Source of the DNA: Beroe forskalii
Taxonomy: Eukaryota; Ctenophora; Nuda; Beroida; Beroidae
Assembly (NCBI GenBank): GCA_011033025.1
Contig: WFMF01000307.1
Location: forward strand, 124,001 to 188,000
Direction of reading: 5' to 3'
DNA length: 64,000 nt
Below are positions 45,456 to 57,829 of the stretch, piece after piece. Numbering within the stretch: the stretch's first letter is position 1; the number at the start of each line of letters is the position of its first letter. A program made the position numbers and the translations under genes. The notes below the pieces were generated by a model, which worked only from the letters and a program-made list of their open reading frames with translations, had not been told where the DNA came from and ran no database searches.

Positions 45456-46036
45456 TCGAGAATTTATGGCGCATCAAAGCACTATTGGTCAAATTTAACA
45501 AATCTCATATATTTTCAAGGTGCCTAGTTCCTAGTTTTATAAGTATCGAGTTCTATAAGATGTACTACCTGGTTCTATAAGATGTACATTGTACCTAGTT
45601 CTCATATCAAGCAGCACTGGGCGTTGGGGAGGCCAGAGAGTCGGTGCAACATTCATTATTCAGTACCTTTATTACCCTGTTACGATTTGCTGCAGCCCGG
45701 CGTCCAGCAACGAGACGTCAGTTTAATGTGTCAATTCAACACTTCAAGCCATGACAATGACACTATCCCAAAGGCCTGTTATTTGTCGGGAGGCAACGAG
45801 TGTCAGAATCGGGTCAAATGTTCCCTCCCAACATTTTAAAAGTCATTAGTAAAAAGAATCAAATCATACAATCTAGTCTTTCTGGTGAGATCCAAAACGT
45901 GATCTACTGGGGAATAAATCAGAGACAAATTACCACGAAAATTTGCATATAATATCTTTGATGATTATTCTAAAACTTCTCCTTATTCGGAATAAAAGCA
46001 GCCAAACATAACTGTCAATTTTTCCCTCCCCATTGG

Positions 46037-46062
46037 CCTTTTTGTGTATACAAAAAGGCAAA
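46037..46062. repeat. Short perfect hairpin (10-bp stem, 4-base loop)
   Basis: gcctttttgt, loop gtat, acaaaaaggc. It lies just left of the GTCCACC-rich repeat and may be the end of that element or a chance hairpin. Confidence 0.6.
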
Positions 46063-46089
46063 TAGGAGGGTTGGCAGACCCTGGTTACG

Positions 46090-46440
46090 CGCACGAAGTG
46101 CGCGGCGCGGCAAGCGTCGTTTCGCAACGCCCCTGGTTAGGGGAATCCACCAGCGGAGTCCACAGGTGGAGTCGACCTGCGGACTGTGGAGTCTTACCTG
46201 ATCCACAATTATTTTAGTCCACGGTGGACTTTTTTGGTGTACTTTTTCGGTGGGCTGTCCACCAGTGCGCGGTGGAGCCCAAGCGGACCCGCAGCAGAGC
46301 CACCACTCCGTGGCGGAGTTTCGAAAAGTCCGCTGCGGGTCCACCAAAGTCCACCAAAAAAATTTTTATGGTGGACTTTAGTGGAGTCCGCGGCGGACCC
46401 GCAGCGGGTCCGCGGCGGAGTTAAGTCCACCCATTTTTTA
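46090..46440. repeat. Dense cluster of GTCCACC / GGTGGAC and TCCGCGGCGGAC words
   Basis: Words such as gtccaccaaa, ggtggactt, gtccgcggcggacc and agtccgctgcgggtcc alternate in both orientations, so the segment folds on itself in many ways. Its GC content is far above its flanks. Open frames exist on both strands only because of this composition. It is most likely a fold-back/MITE element with binding-site-like subterminal words. No target duplication was found. Confidence 0.6.
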
Positions 46441-46659
46441 GCCGGCTATGGATTGATGGATAAGATGATAAGGCTTCGGTTCTGAATTAGTTTTTAGTAC
46501 CAAACTGTATCACTATTCGACTGTATACTGAATTCGACTAAGTTCAAAAAAATACGGTGGGTCGATGTGATTACTGATTTGTGAAAGACGAATGATTCTT
46601 TTCGGAACGAGTGACAGCATTGAATTTGAAACAGAAAGCATGAAATTTCAAATTTTGAA

Positions 46660-47070
46660 GATCAGATGAAAAGTGACATCAACAGTCAAGTGATATCAAC
46701 AGTCAATAAAATACAGCGCGTGAACAAACGGTTACACAATCTGATGCGAAACGTAAAACAATTCAACGAAATGGCGCGAAATCTACAACGAACTGATTAC
46801 AACAACAGCTATTGGGTCAATTGTTGGTATACCTACAAAGTGTGTTTCTCAACACAACCCCAGATTGGTACGTAAGAACGCGCGCGCAAGAATTTCAGAA
46901 GAAATGGCACGTGCCAATGCATGTTCTCGGTGGTCGCACGCAGCATTGGCGCAATATTTATAATCCTGCCTGTTGTAGTATGATGCTTAGGTTACATCAA
47001 GCACCGCCGGGGAGGGAAATTAAGCGCCTGCATACGGGTACATCCCACAAACAAGATTTGAAGAATTAAG
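46660..47070 (+). other. Coding-like segment of unknown origin
   Basis: Two overlapping plus-strand frames (46666-46875 and 46812-47069) give polar, basic peptides, for example INSQVISTVNKIQRVNKRL and RTRAQEFQKKWHVPMHV. Base composition is richer than the flanks. I recognise no family, and the frame change suggests a decayed gene or element remnant. Confidence 0.25.
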
Positions 47071-47751
47071 CCCGCAGGCGCAATTCTTGTTCATCTTTGC
47101 ATGTTTGCAAAAAAAGATTTTTACAGCAACTGCACGTTAATGGAACACTACAGTGAAGTCACCCATTTCAATCCCTACAAAGCTGCCAAAAATGTGGCAT
47201 GTGTCTCAGGATAACTTTCATTAGGGATCGAGCTTTTAGACATTTTTTTCGCTGAGCACACTAGCACCGAAGAGTGTTCGCATCATGAGTAAAAAGTTCT
47301 ATCAGATAATAATTTGAATCATGGAATTATATACAGTAGTGTGGATGTTACACTTCTGACAAATGACACTTTTACACTAATCCGAGCTACGGATGGCAAA
47401 TGCCACCTTTTTCAAATAAACGCACGAAAACAATACGCAACTACATGACACCATGACACTTCGGTCCCATGTTCATGATAGATTGGAACATCAAAACACT
47501 GAAAACTGCAAAGCTCCCTCATCAAGATCACTGCTTGTTAATATGATTATAACAACAATCCGGACTCGCCACACGTATCATAACGAGATAGTGAGGTAGA
47601 AAACAAATTGGAAACAAACATGAAGTTCATCTATTATTGACTTTTATTTCAACTTTCATTTAAAACTTTTAAATCATTTAAATGAATTAAAACTTTTTGG
47701 AAGCCCAGATTGGTCCCTTACCGTCATGCCATTACACACTTTTTCGAGCTA

Positions 47752-48098
47752 GTGGGGGCCAGGCCCCCCCCCCCCCCTAGATTTATTCTAGGGGGGGGGG
47801 GCTTTTAAACTACGGAGGCCAAAATTTACATAAGCAAATTTTCATTTTCGATAGCCCTACTTTTCACTATTTTGCATCAAAATACAACTAAAATCATCTT
47901 TTATTCATTAATTCAACTCTGAAAAAGGTGATTTTCAGGAAAATTTCTTTCTAAATGAACTAAATTTTCATTTCCTTTTTATGTTCAAATTTTTGATAAA
48001 ATCTTAGGTAGGGCCAAGGCCCCCCCTAAGATTTTTCTAGAGGGGGCCTTTTGAAAACAAGGGGGGGGGGGGCCTGGCCCCCCAAGGGGGGGGGGGCG
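47752..48098. mobile_element. MITE-like element with poly-C/poly-G hairpin ends
   Basis: The left end has gggggccaggcc, then a C run, a tctag-centred loop and a G run. The right end has the inverted form, ending ggcctggcccccc. Each end is itself a hairpin, and the two ends are inverted relative to each other. The inside is AT-rich and non-coding. Homopolymer runs of 11-14 make the exact ends uncertain. The short proline/glycine open frame here is composition only. Confidence 0.6.
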
Positions 48099-49010
48099 TG
48101 TAGTCCCATGCTTACCGTGCGTCTGGCATCCTTTTGGACATTTCTTGAAGGCTGCATGGATCTCGATCTTCATTGTGTATTGCTATACTTGATATCACTA
48201 TTGCTACAGCTACAAATCCTAATTACTTAATTATGAGCCGTTGTACATAGATAATGACATTATAACCTAGTTTCATACCATATTAAGGATCAAGGAGCTG
48301 GCATAGAAGTGCAGTACTTGCATCACTGACAAGGTCATTGAGGGGCGGGGAAGGGCTCTATCCTACAGCCTGACGTGGGTACAACAAACTGAAGACTGAA
48401 GAGTCGTCAGCAACAAACCCTGCTAAACTGCATGGTCATGACATCAGTCTCAACAGAAGCTAGTTTGTATGACCAGTAGTAAGATTTTAGTCAGATATAC
48501 ACCACACTCTCATATCTGTTCTTCTTTGACTAGACACAGTCATGGTCATTCGTGGGTACGCGCCCTCCATTAATAATTGAATCCGACTTCCAAATGCAAC
48601 TCTGCTAAGTAAAGAATCACGACTAAAGCTAATTATATTCTTTGATCTGAGAGATCAGATTAATAAGCACTTAACATTACAGCAGCTGTAGAGGTGAAAC
48701 ATGAGGGTTATTTCATGGAACAGAGTTGAACCATAGCTCTATAATAAGTTTTCATAAAATTAGTTGACGCAAAAGGCTCAGAATTAAAGTGCATAGGGAG
48801 AATCGGCAACATGAAATAGAGCTGCGATCTCGGATGTTATGCGGAAGAAACGGGTATTTGATGCCAAATTCTCTGGAGAAGGCGCTTGAGGCCACTGAGG
48901 GCCTCCAGGCACTGACATCTCCTGCTCTGAAGCGATGTTGCCGATGTGATTTATTTTGTTAGCCCTGGCCTATCACCGTTCTGAGTATTGAGATGCATTA
49001 TTAACGATGC

Positions 49011-49097
49011 ATTAATATCTAGGTGTTCTGCGTTTGAACATTAATATCTAGGTGTTCTGCGTTTGAACATTAATATCTAGGTGTTCTGCGTTTGAAA
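49011..49097. repeat. 29-bp tandem triplication
   Basis: Three copies of a unit starting attaatatctaggtgttctg begin at 49011, 49040 and 49069. They are almost identical, so recent. The surroundings are AT-rich and non-coding. Confidence 0.95.
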
Positions 49098-49099
49098 TG

Positions 49100-52000
49100 A
49101 TGCTTCTCCTTCTAGCGGTCTCAAAGACCGCGCTGATAGTATAATTATTGTATTTATTAGCTGAATATATTAGTGTCCGGTTTAAAAACCACCGACAAAG
49201 ATGTCTGGTAGTGTATCCTGAGCACAATCCAGACAGACATTCAGCAGCAGACGTTTCTGAGTCGCAAGCAGCCGATACACGCAGTTCTCGATATATCTAT
49301 ATCAGCATATCATTGAGGAGTTGGCTAAAATCATTCTGTTTGTTTGTTTGTAAACCCACGGTGGGGCTGGCAATGTGCCGAAAAAAGTGAAATTAATCAA
49401 TTAATTATCATAAGTAAGACCACACGCACATTGTAGCCTCTAAAGAGGGGTAGTTCTGTATTCTTCATCATCACAGACATACAAACGTCCTGCAGCTGTC
49501 CGAGTAGTACCACATCGGTACTGTGTTTTTAGATGAACTCTTTAATTAATAATTATGTTTCTTAATTCAGAGAATCTCATAAATAGGACCCTCTGGTGTT
49601 TACATCGGTGTCTATAATACATAGGCCCTTTCCCTTCGGATTGTGGGTCCAAACCGGATATATCCCTCGTGCTGCTCCCTCAGGAAGTACCCCTAAATGA
49701 ATCCAATAGGCGCGTGCTATGTATAATTTCGTAGATATCAGCACATTTGAATTATCATATGATCTGACATTGCCCGTGGAGGTTATAAAGTGACAAGATA
49801 GTTATTATCCTCTGTCTTATGATTTTCAGTGGAATAATCAGTGTTTTTGGGGTAAATAATATAATTTTAGATAATATCTCCATAGCGACAATGATTATTT
49901 GACATGGTATTCCTATAATCAAGACAAAAATAACACACTAATTATCACAACAACTCACATGGCCTGTATCTCCAGAGTAATTATATTCAATACTGATGAT
50001 CGGAGACCAAACATTTTTCCAGCAACGCTCATTGTCCAGTGAATGTGATGTGCAACCCACCCTATTGTTTACTCACGGCTTGGTATTCGTGTGAGTGTAT
50101 GGGGGCACGAGAAGGAAAGTAAACTGGTTATCAATTACACACTCTGAACTCTGATAATGACGTCACTCCGACAGATATAAGGGTGGTTTGTATGGAGTTT
50201 GTAGGAATTTGAAATGAACATAAAATAATGATTTTTCAGGCAATTTATGAGTGGCTGAATCTATGAGTGGCTGTTGTAATAGCTCACAATGAGTTTTATT
50301 GAGTGTAGTAGTGTGTGGTGAAGGAATCGGTGTGTTATTGTGTTCAACTTCGTCAATAGTCTAGCGGAACAGGTATGATGCACGTAGCACTTGAAGTACA
50401 GCGGTAAGAGTTAGTGGTAAGATAATAATCCAAGCTAATAAAAACTTAGCAATTGGGCAGAGGTGGAAATGATATTTTTTGCAGTTGCTGAGGAATTTCT
50501 TGTGTTTCTTTTTCTAACGTACGCTAGTTAGGTACGCTAGTTTTTATAATGTCCAACAGGGGTTTATCGAGGTTGTCTACCTTTTCGTCCTTTTCGAACT
50601 TGCTATATCTTCGATATAATAAACTCTGTCCTGTGATATACCCATTTTAAACAAGATATTGTACGAGAGATTTTTCCCAGAGAAAATGCCTCGGTTTCAA
50701 GAGTTTCCTTTGAGCAAGCACGTATGCAGTTTTATGCGTGAATATTTTCATAAACTAGTTTGAGTATGTAATAAGCACTGTTATTTTTAGTTATTTTTAC
50801 TGGGAGTTTCCATAACCTAAACTGCAAAGTAACTGAATTGTGAAATAATATTTACACTGTTTTAATAAAACAGTGTAAATATTATTATGACATTATTATT
50901 CAGAACTTTTCCAGAGTAAAGGACATACTGGTGCCGTTGCCTGTGTTAAACATAAGAAGAGAAAGTTCGGAAGACAGCTTGTGAGTGAGCACTGTCAAAT
51001 GTTTTAAACATGTTTCTACGTCGTGATGGAGAGCTAATTGGATAGTAGTATACCGCACTTTCTCACTTTGAAGGAGGTACTACTTACATTGTTTAGAAAA
51101 CATGGCAGGATTTCTGCTTTTAAGAAACAAAATTCTGAAAAGATTCTCAAATAGCCTCCATCGTGCGTCACTAAGCAGCGTAGTTTCTTCACGTGCTTTT
51201 CAACATAAACCACTCTCAGTGTGTTTATTCGAAATTAGATGATAATTACTAAGTCTTGCTTCCTCAGCATGAAGATTAATTTCTTCATGTCATCAGCTCT
51301 TCGCTATTTCAATTTGAAAACATTACTAGAGAAAGAAACCACGAAAGGAACCACCCTTACGAAGAAACCTTATCTACTTTAAGTTTCTAAACATCAGAAC
51401 ATGTTGTAGTACCCTCCGAGTGTTGTAGCGTGGCTATATCACTGATAGTACCTTAGAACTATCGATCAAATTTCTGGGCTCCCTTGGTCCGATATGAAAT
51501 GAAACGACCACAATTCGTCGGAACAAATCAATACCTTGTCACTCTTCGAGCGGCAGGAGTTATAAACGCCTCGAATTCGTCCCTGCAGCATCTGCACAGC
51601 GTTAAAAGTCAGATTCATTCATTAAGTCTTCAGATTTTTCAGGATTTTTGACAAAATAGCGTGTACCACATTCTCCCATTGCATCTCCCATTGTTTCAGA
51701 TCGTGCGCTCGCGGGTTTATGTGGAAGTGACTGAATACAGAAGACATTTCCTTCCCTAGAAGACATTGTCTAATGTGCCTTTACCACTCCCGCCTTCAAC
51801 TCTGAAGCAAACAGTGAAGCTAACTCCTCGTGAAGCGTGTGTCTGCTCAAAGAAGCTACTAAGCTAGAACCTCTCATTTAGAATAGACAAAAGTGACATC
51901 ATTATCATGTCTTGCAGCGGTGAATTGATGAGGGAAACAGCTGAAAACTCCGCACGATCTAATATCTTCATGTTCGAGGTGGAATGAGATATCTGCAAAT

Positions 52001-52860
52001 TACCCTTGTTCCAGCCGAGAAAGTAAACAATTTCTTAAGTTTTTGCTCACTCGGTGAGGAGTTTCACATTTAAGTGCGATGTTACAACTCATGTTGTTTC
52101 GGACCATATCGCACATTAATACATCACAGATGGTGTTATCATCAAACTTCTGAACTCAATTTTTGCACAAAATTGTACAAATAATACATTCATGCAAAGT
52201 CCTGCAAAAAATTTAATTATCAAAGCCCGCCAAAATGTGTACCTAAAGTCCTACACCTGTGTGTAAACTTGCTGTGATAAAGGGTTTTCGGATGTGAAAT
52301 CTGTAGTACATTGTGTGTACACAAATCCTATGTTCTGCTGAGCTACTCCATTCCTAGGTCATTACGTCACCGAGACACCCCTACCTCCGCATGTGAAATT
52401 CCAACACCTTATTGAGAATTTACACAGCCTCCCACAGCAGCTCCCAGACAGCACAGACGGCTCTGAGTGACGTCATCAACATGATGTAAAGTGGAGCTCT
52501 GATGACGAAACAAAACATCGTCATGTTGTCGAATATATTACATGATGTGCTATATTTATAGTAGTTCGGATTGTACTGCTTTGAAGCGTCCAGAGCGGCA
52601 TGTGAGTGTCGGGGGTCGTAATACCACCACTTTAAAGTATGGTTATGACGTCACTACCTGCCTATATCATTGGTAGATTCACAGGTCTATTGTGTGATAA
52701 TGAGATTGGTAATCGTCCGATGACAGTCCAAGGTGGGAGATATGAACCATAGTAGTTATCCAATAGATCATCCCGGTTGCTATATAGGCTGCCTTCACAC
52801 CGCAATCAAGCCAGGAACAATCTCATCGGCTCCAACGGCTCCCTCTACCTGCTTAGACAG
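49100..52860. other. AT-rich DNA, nothing recognised
   Basis: No exon, RNA gene or repeat is supported in this stretch. Confidence 0.4.
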
Positions 52861-52870
52861 ATAGACTTAA

Positions 52871-55800
52871 AGGGGTAGTATACTTCAGAAAAAGTGCCAT
52901 TTCTTATTGTCCAATTTAGGAGCTAATACTGTGCTGATAACTTGTGTGAAATCCCTATGTTTCTATGTACCTCCAATCGCGAGATATCGCACCTTTATGT
53001 TATGGCGCGATGACGTCACTCTCGCATCAGGCCACAAACTTGCGCTATGAACGCTATGTTAACTGCATATTCCATGATACATTCACCACTATTAGTTAAG
53101 CACACTGCATTATTTTTTGTTCCATTTTTCATGCTTGAGATTAAAATTTTGAATCATTATTGTACCACTTCATTGATGCTATTGATTGCCCATTAATTGG
53201 ACAATTACTTTGTAATAAGGTGTAATTTGAATACGACACAATAAGTCCTTGGTTTATTATTGATGCCATTCGAATATTCCAATGTTGTAGCGTAATATTT
53301 GCTGCTGGAAAGTGGGTCTAAGCATATTTCACAGGACAGATGTACTCCAAACATTTTTTTAATAAAAATGGATAATTATGTATGTCTTCTAATGTTGATC
53401 AATGATCATATTAGATATGTAGATAAAAATACACAACTGATGATCAGTATTTATTAAGAATAAAATTCATAGCGTGACCACCAATGTGTCACTACAACAT
53501 CCTACCTAAATAGTTCTAGTACAGATTAAACTGTTTACTAAAGAAATAACAGTATCCGCCTTGAATATTCAGAATATTCAACAATCAACTACCGTTGGTA
53601 TACTGCAGAAGGAAGCTTGATATTCACATTTGAAATTCCTCAACATAATAGCTCAATATGCTACATCTGAGATGATGCTACTCACTCTCACTATACTGGT
53701 CCCTATCACATACGACAATCGATATCTAACAAGGAGCAAGGACCAAAATCTATGTTACATTCGACCAGAAGTTTTGAGTTTCAACCTCGTTGCTTCATTA
53801 CAATTTACATCACTCCATCTGCAATCGCCCATCTTCCCATAATAAGTCAATAAGTTATACTTTCCCATCACCACACCATTATTGATTTTCCCACTCTTCA
53901 TGCCCTACTCTATTCCATATGCTCTGCCTATTAGTAGTACAAGAGCTCATGCCACACTGAGGAACGGACTTTTAACCTCACCTCGATATGCCCTACCCAC
54001 CATTGTTGATTCCACAGACGTGGTGATCAGGAATAGAAATATGCATCATCTATCACTCCTCTTGCCACAGAAGAATAAAAACTATGCTCATGCTACACTC
54101 AATCTACACCGACCAATCAACTCAATGATGCAAGTGCACCACTGTCCAGTCAATATTCCACCCCATACTGAATACTCCCACAGTCGGAAGAAAGTCCCAT
54201 TCTTGTCATTCTATGCCATTATATCTGTAACACATCCACTCTACATTTGACTTATCCTCAGGAGGAAAGAAGTTGTCCAATCTCCATATACTGACAGTAC
54301 TTTTATAGCGAGAGCAACTCAATTTGACAGGATTATCTTATAATCAATCATGATATTATCACGTTAATAAGGATTCAAAGCTAAGATGTCAAGACGAAAT
54401 TTATTACAAATTTTACGGATAAGCATCTTTCGATCAAAAGATGAAGAAATGATAAAAATTCAACAATTTCACCTGAATTTACACCTATTACACACGAGAA
54501 TACCATTGTTCACACGTATTGTAACACCCTGGCTCCTGTTACGAGAAAAACTCGCGAGTCAAGCCGAAAAAACTCGCGAGAAATTTATTCGTCGTAGCTC
54601 CTGTGCAAGAAAACTTGCGAGAAAAATCGGCCTTTTGAGTTTTGACTCGCGAGAATGTTCGGGAGGCAAATTTAAAAAAAGACGTGTTCAAATGCCTCGC
54701 GAGAAAAACTCGCAAGGTAAATACGAAAAAGGAATAATTGGTTTATTGATTGATCAATGGAAGTATGCAGCAGAGCCCAATTAGATCATGATTTTATACC
54801 ACTCGGATGTAAAATCAAATTACCTCATTAAATGTATGTGCATAGGTATTACAACAAGAGCCGTATAGTGTATACATCGCAACTTTACTACTTTACTACC
54901 AGAGTATCAGAAGGAGCAGAGCGAACCTGAATTAGGTACATCAAGAATCAAGATACGAATTCATCTCAGATAGTCAGATTAATGATAAATGACAGTTTGC
55001 TGCAATTTTGACAAGTCCTCTTTTCAAAATAAATGAATTAACTTTCGACCAATATGCTTATCATTATGATGAGTTTGAACCGATTGGTATGAACTATACC
55101 TACACTTGTCCTGCAATCATTTTAATTTCCTAAATTTTGCCTTCAGCATAGTGAGATAACCGTCAGTTAAGCAGTTAAGTGTAATTAGTTGTAGTTAGGT
55201 ACTAGAGGATTGCTATGAAGACATTGGTAGTGATTGACCTCAAATAACAAATATGAGAATGAAATTTGAGATCTAATTAGCTCCTTGTTCAGTACCTAAT
55301 CTGAAAATACACACATTAGTCCACACATTAGAAAAAAAGAACACTGCTGGATAACCAATGACTCAATTACAGTTTTTTGGTTGCATTGTCCATCAATGGT
55401 TGAAGTTAGAATGAAGTGGTTCTATCGGAATTCATTCACATCGGGCAGCCCTTCTTCGAAAGTTCGAAGAACACTTTCATACTCGTTGAGGGGATGAGAA
55501 AGTTCTGTTTCGTGTGTAAAATGTAGAATGTTAATTTTACACAGTTAGGTACACACGCAGTGACTATCGAAGTATCGATTGTCAATTACATCCACGCCAA
55601 ACGGAATACTCGTATACAGGAGCTACGTTGATGAAAATACAAATTTGTCGCGAGTTTTTCTCGCGAGAATGTTCGCGAGTATTTCTCGTAACAGGAGCCA
55701 GGGTGTAACAGAGCGCAGCAACACGTTGATGCGAGAGTGACGTCATTGTACTAAAATCTTTAAACCGCAATAACTCGCGATCTAATTAAGATAGAGGCAT

Positions 55801-55896
55801 GGGGATTTCACTATTTTATAACATGCAAGGTGAGAAGTGATAAAATCATAATTATTTGAATCTTATGGGAAGTCGATTCTATAGTATACTACCCCT
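52871..55896. mobile_element. TTAA-flanked transposon (Kolobok- or piggyBac-like target), non-autonomous, with a nested element
   Basis: TTAA at 52867-52870 and 55897-55900 flanks inverted ends AGGGGTAGTATACT. Inverted similarity returns further in around atgacgtcactctcgcatca (about 53008 left, 55730 right), so the arms are ~180 bp. TTAA duplications are made by Kolobok and piggyBac transposases. Inside, a plus-strand frame at 53882-54250 (starting MIFPLFMPYSIPYALP) is open for 122 residues, but I recognise neither a THAP/Kolobok nor a piggyBac domain. A second inverted-repeat element occupies about 54520-55710. Confidence 0.75.
54520..55710. mobile_element. Nested inverted-repeat element with CTCGCGAGAAA words
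   Basis: The left end tgtaacaccctggctcctgt at 54520 pairs with its reverse complement ending at 55710. Next to both ends are arrays of gaaaaactcgcgag-type words, several on the left (54545-54720) and three on the right (55648-55690). The middle is AT-rich and non-coding. No exact target duplication is visible. It lies inside the TTAA-flanked element and is therefore younger. The basic peptide frame at 54386-54784 arises from the repeats. Confidence 0.7.
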
Positions 55897-57199
55897 TTAA
55901 CATATTGTCAACTTGTCAAAAGTCCCCGGAATGTTACGGAACCACGAGGGAAGGTAGTTGGAACAGCAGCAGGAGATATGAGAGGGTGGGAAGTGGAGGG
56001 TGAAGACTCTGCGGGAGTTGGGAAGTGATCGGCTATTCACTCCGTGATAGATTGCAATGTCAGTGTTATGCAATCTTACATATTCTGCTGTACAGCCATA
56101 CGCCGGAAACTCGCATTGTCTCTCATAAAGGAATTTCACTTTATCGGTGATATATGACCAAGTTGTGCATTCAATTGCGAGCTCGGGCACAAATCCCTGA
56201 CAGAACACCTCGGAACAAAACACCATCGAACAAAACCAGAACCTTAACCCCGACCGTAAACCTTTAAACCATAACCTTACTGTAACTCTAACACTTACGA
56301 AGTGAGTAATTGAGCAGACGCAGCTCACTCGGCGAGTCAGCATGCCGCCGAGGGGCAGCATCCTGACTCACCTCGTCTGCCCATTCTATCCCTGGCTCAT
56401 CCGTAGAAGTGTGAAGTCGGCCTTGCAGTGTGTGTGTGTTTGGGGATGTTTTTCCGGGGGCGTTATGTCCGATTATCCGGGGGGTGCTTTGTCCGCTCAC
56501 CCTTGGGAACATCATCCATTCTGATTCGTAGTGATAGGATTTCCATAAAGAGATATTCAAAAATCTCGAATTTAGAAAAAAGTGAAATGCGGTTGACAAG
56601 GCCTTTTTTACCTTCGTAGGTACATCTTAAAAACAGACATATTGACCACTTTTCAATATTGACCAAAGTCCAAAAATTCAGAATCGCATTAAAAGTACAC
56701 ATTACTAATTACCAGGAGATGGAAATCTGAGCAACAATCATATTATCTCTTTGCTTATAACAATCAGCAATAATCATGATTTTCTTAAAATCTGTAGTTT
56801 GAGTGAAAGTCCAAATCATCAGAAAAGTATCCCACGATTAAATGCGATTATCGTCATCTTCATTGGATTATCGATATATTTATTTCTTTTTGAGAGGGGC
56901 GGTAACACACCTCGTGACCGATTCCCAGTTAGATCTCAAATCTCAATGATTGGGGATACACGGATAATAACTGGGTGGGAGCAGCAGCATTCCCATGCTT
57001 TTGAATGGTGAGTTGGTGACATCTTACCCACTGTTTTATCCAGGGCATATCAGGAAATGGGTAGTGCCAGGTACACTAAAACACTTGGGAATTCAGTTCC
57101 AAGGTCAAGGTTAAAGGCAGTGTGTTTGCACGGAATAATCATCGAAATCATCTGATCTATTAAGACGGGTCAATTCGGGGATCTATTGAGATGGATTTA

Positions 57200-57822
57200 C
57201 CCTATTTAGCCGGCATTTTCAACCGGGCCTTTGGAAAAAATGAATCATTTTAAGACATATAAACATAAATTAATGACATTATCATTGAATTCTCATTCTA
57301 TAATTTTTCAGTCTAAATACTGAATACATTTTTCGCCTTTTCGGAAAAGCCGGGCTATGGAATCTAAAATACCTTATTGGCCCTTATTTAACCGGCCCTT
57401 AAGGACAAAAACGACTTTGAGATTTTTGTCCAAAGGGCCGGTTAAAAAAAAGGCCGGTTAAAGTGGGGCCGATTAAATTAAAGGCCAGTTGATTTTGTTC
57501 AGACGAAAATTTTATTACTCGGCTTATGTACTGTTGAATTTATTTGACCGTCATTATATAACGCAGATAATGACCCAAATCATGATATCAGACCAGGATT
57601 TGGGGTTTTTGAAGCAATTTACGTCGTATAAGTTGGTTTTTTGTGGCTATTTCGAGCAAAAATTTCTTGGTTTGGCAACTGCTTGGAAAATTTTTGTCCA
57701 AGGGGCCGGTTAAAATGGTTCAAGGATGATTCGATTTTTGTCCATAGGGCCGGTTAAAAAAGGGCCGGTTAAAAAAAGGGCCGGTTAAAAAAAAGGCCGG
57801 CTAAATAAAGGCCAATAAGGTA
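57200..57822. mobile_element. Fold-back/MITE element with GGCCGGTTAAAA words
   Basis: taccttattggcccttattt at 57370 is the near-exact inverse of the right end aaataaaggccaataaggta (57803-57822). A related end (taccctatttagccggc) lies further left at 57192. Between them, words like gggccggttaaaaaa repeat in both orientations. A degenerate copy of the right half occurs at 14245-14455. No gene is present. Confidence 0.65.
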
Positions 57823-57829
57823 AGCGCCT

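Noticed and set aside
46015-46485. Four overlapping open frames on both strands
   Set aside because: They come from the GTCCACC/GCGG word cluster and share no codon character.
56288-56599. 103-residue minus-strand frame ending SPSELRLLNYSL near a GTAAGT donor
   Set aside because: Slightly LRR-like at the end, but the phase does not fit the phase-2 LRR exons and the rest is unlike any leader or LRRNT.
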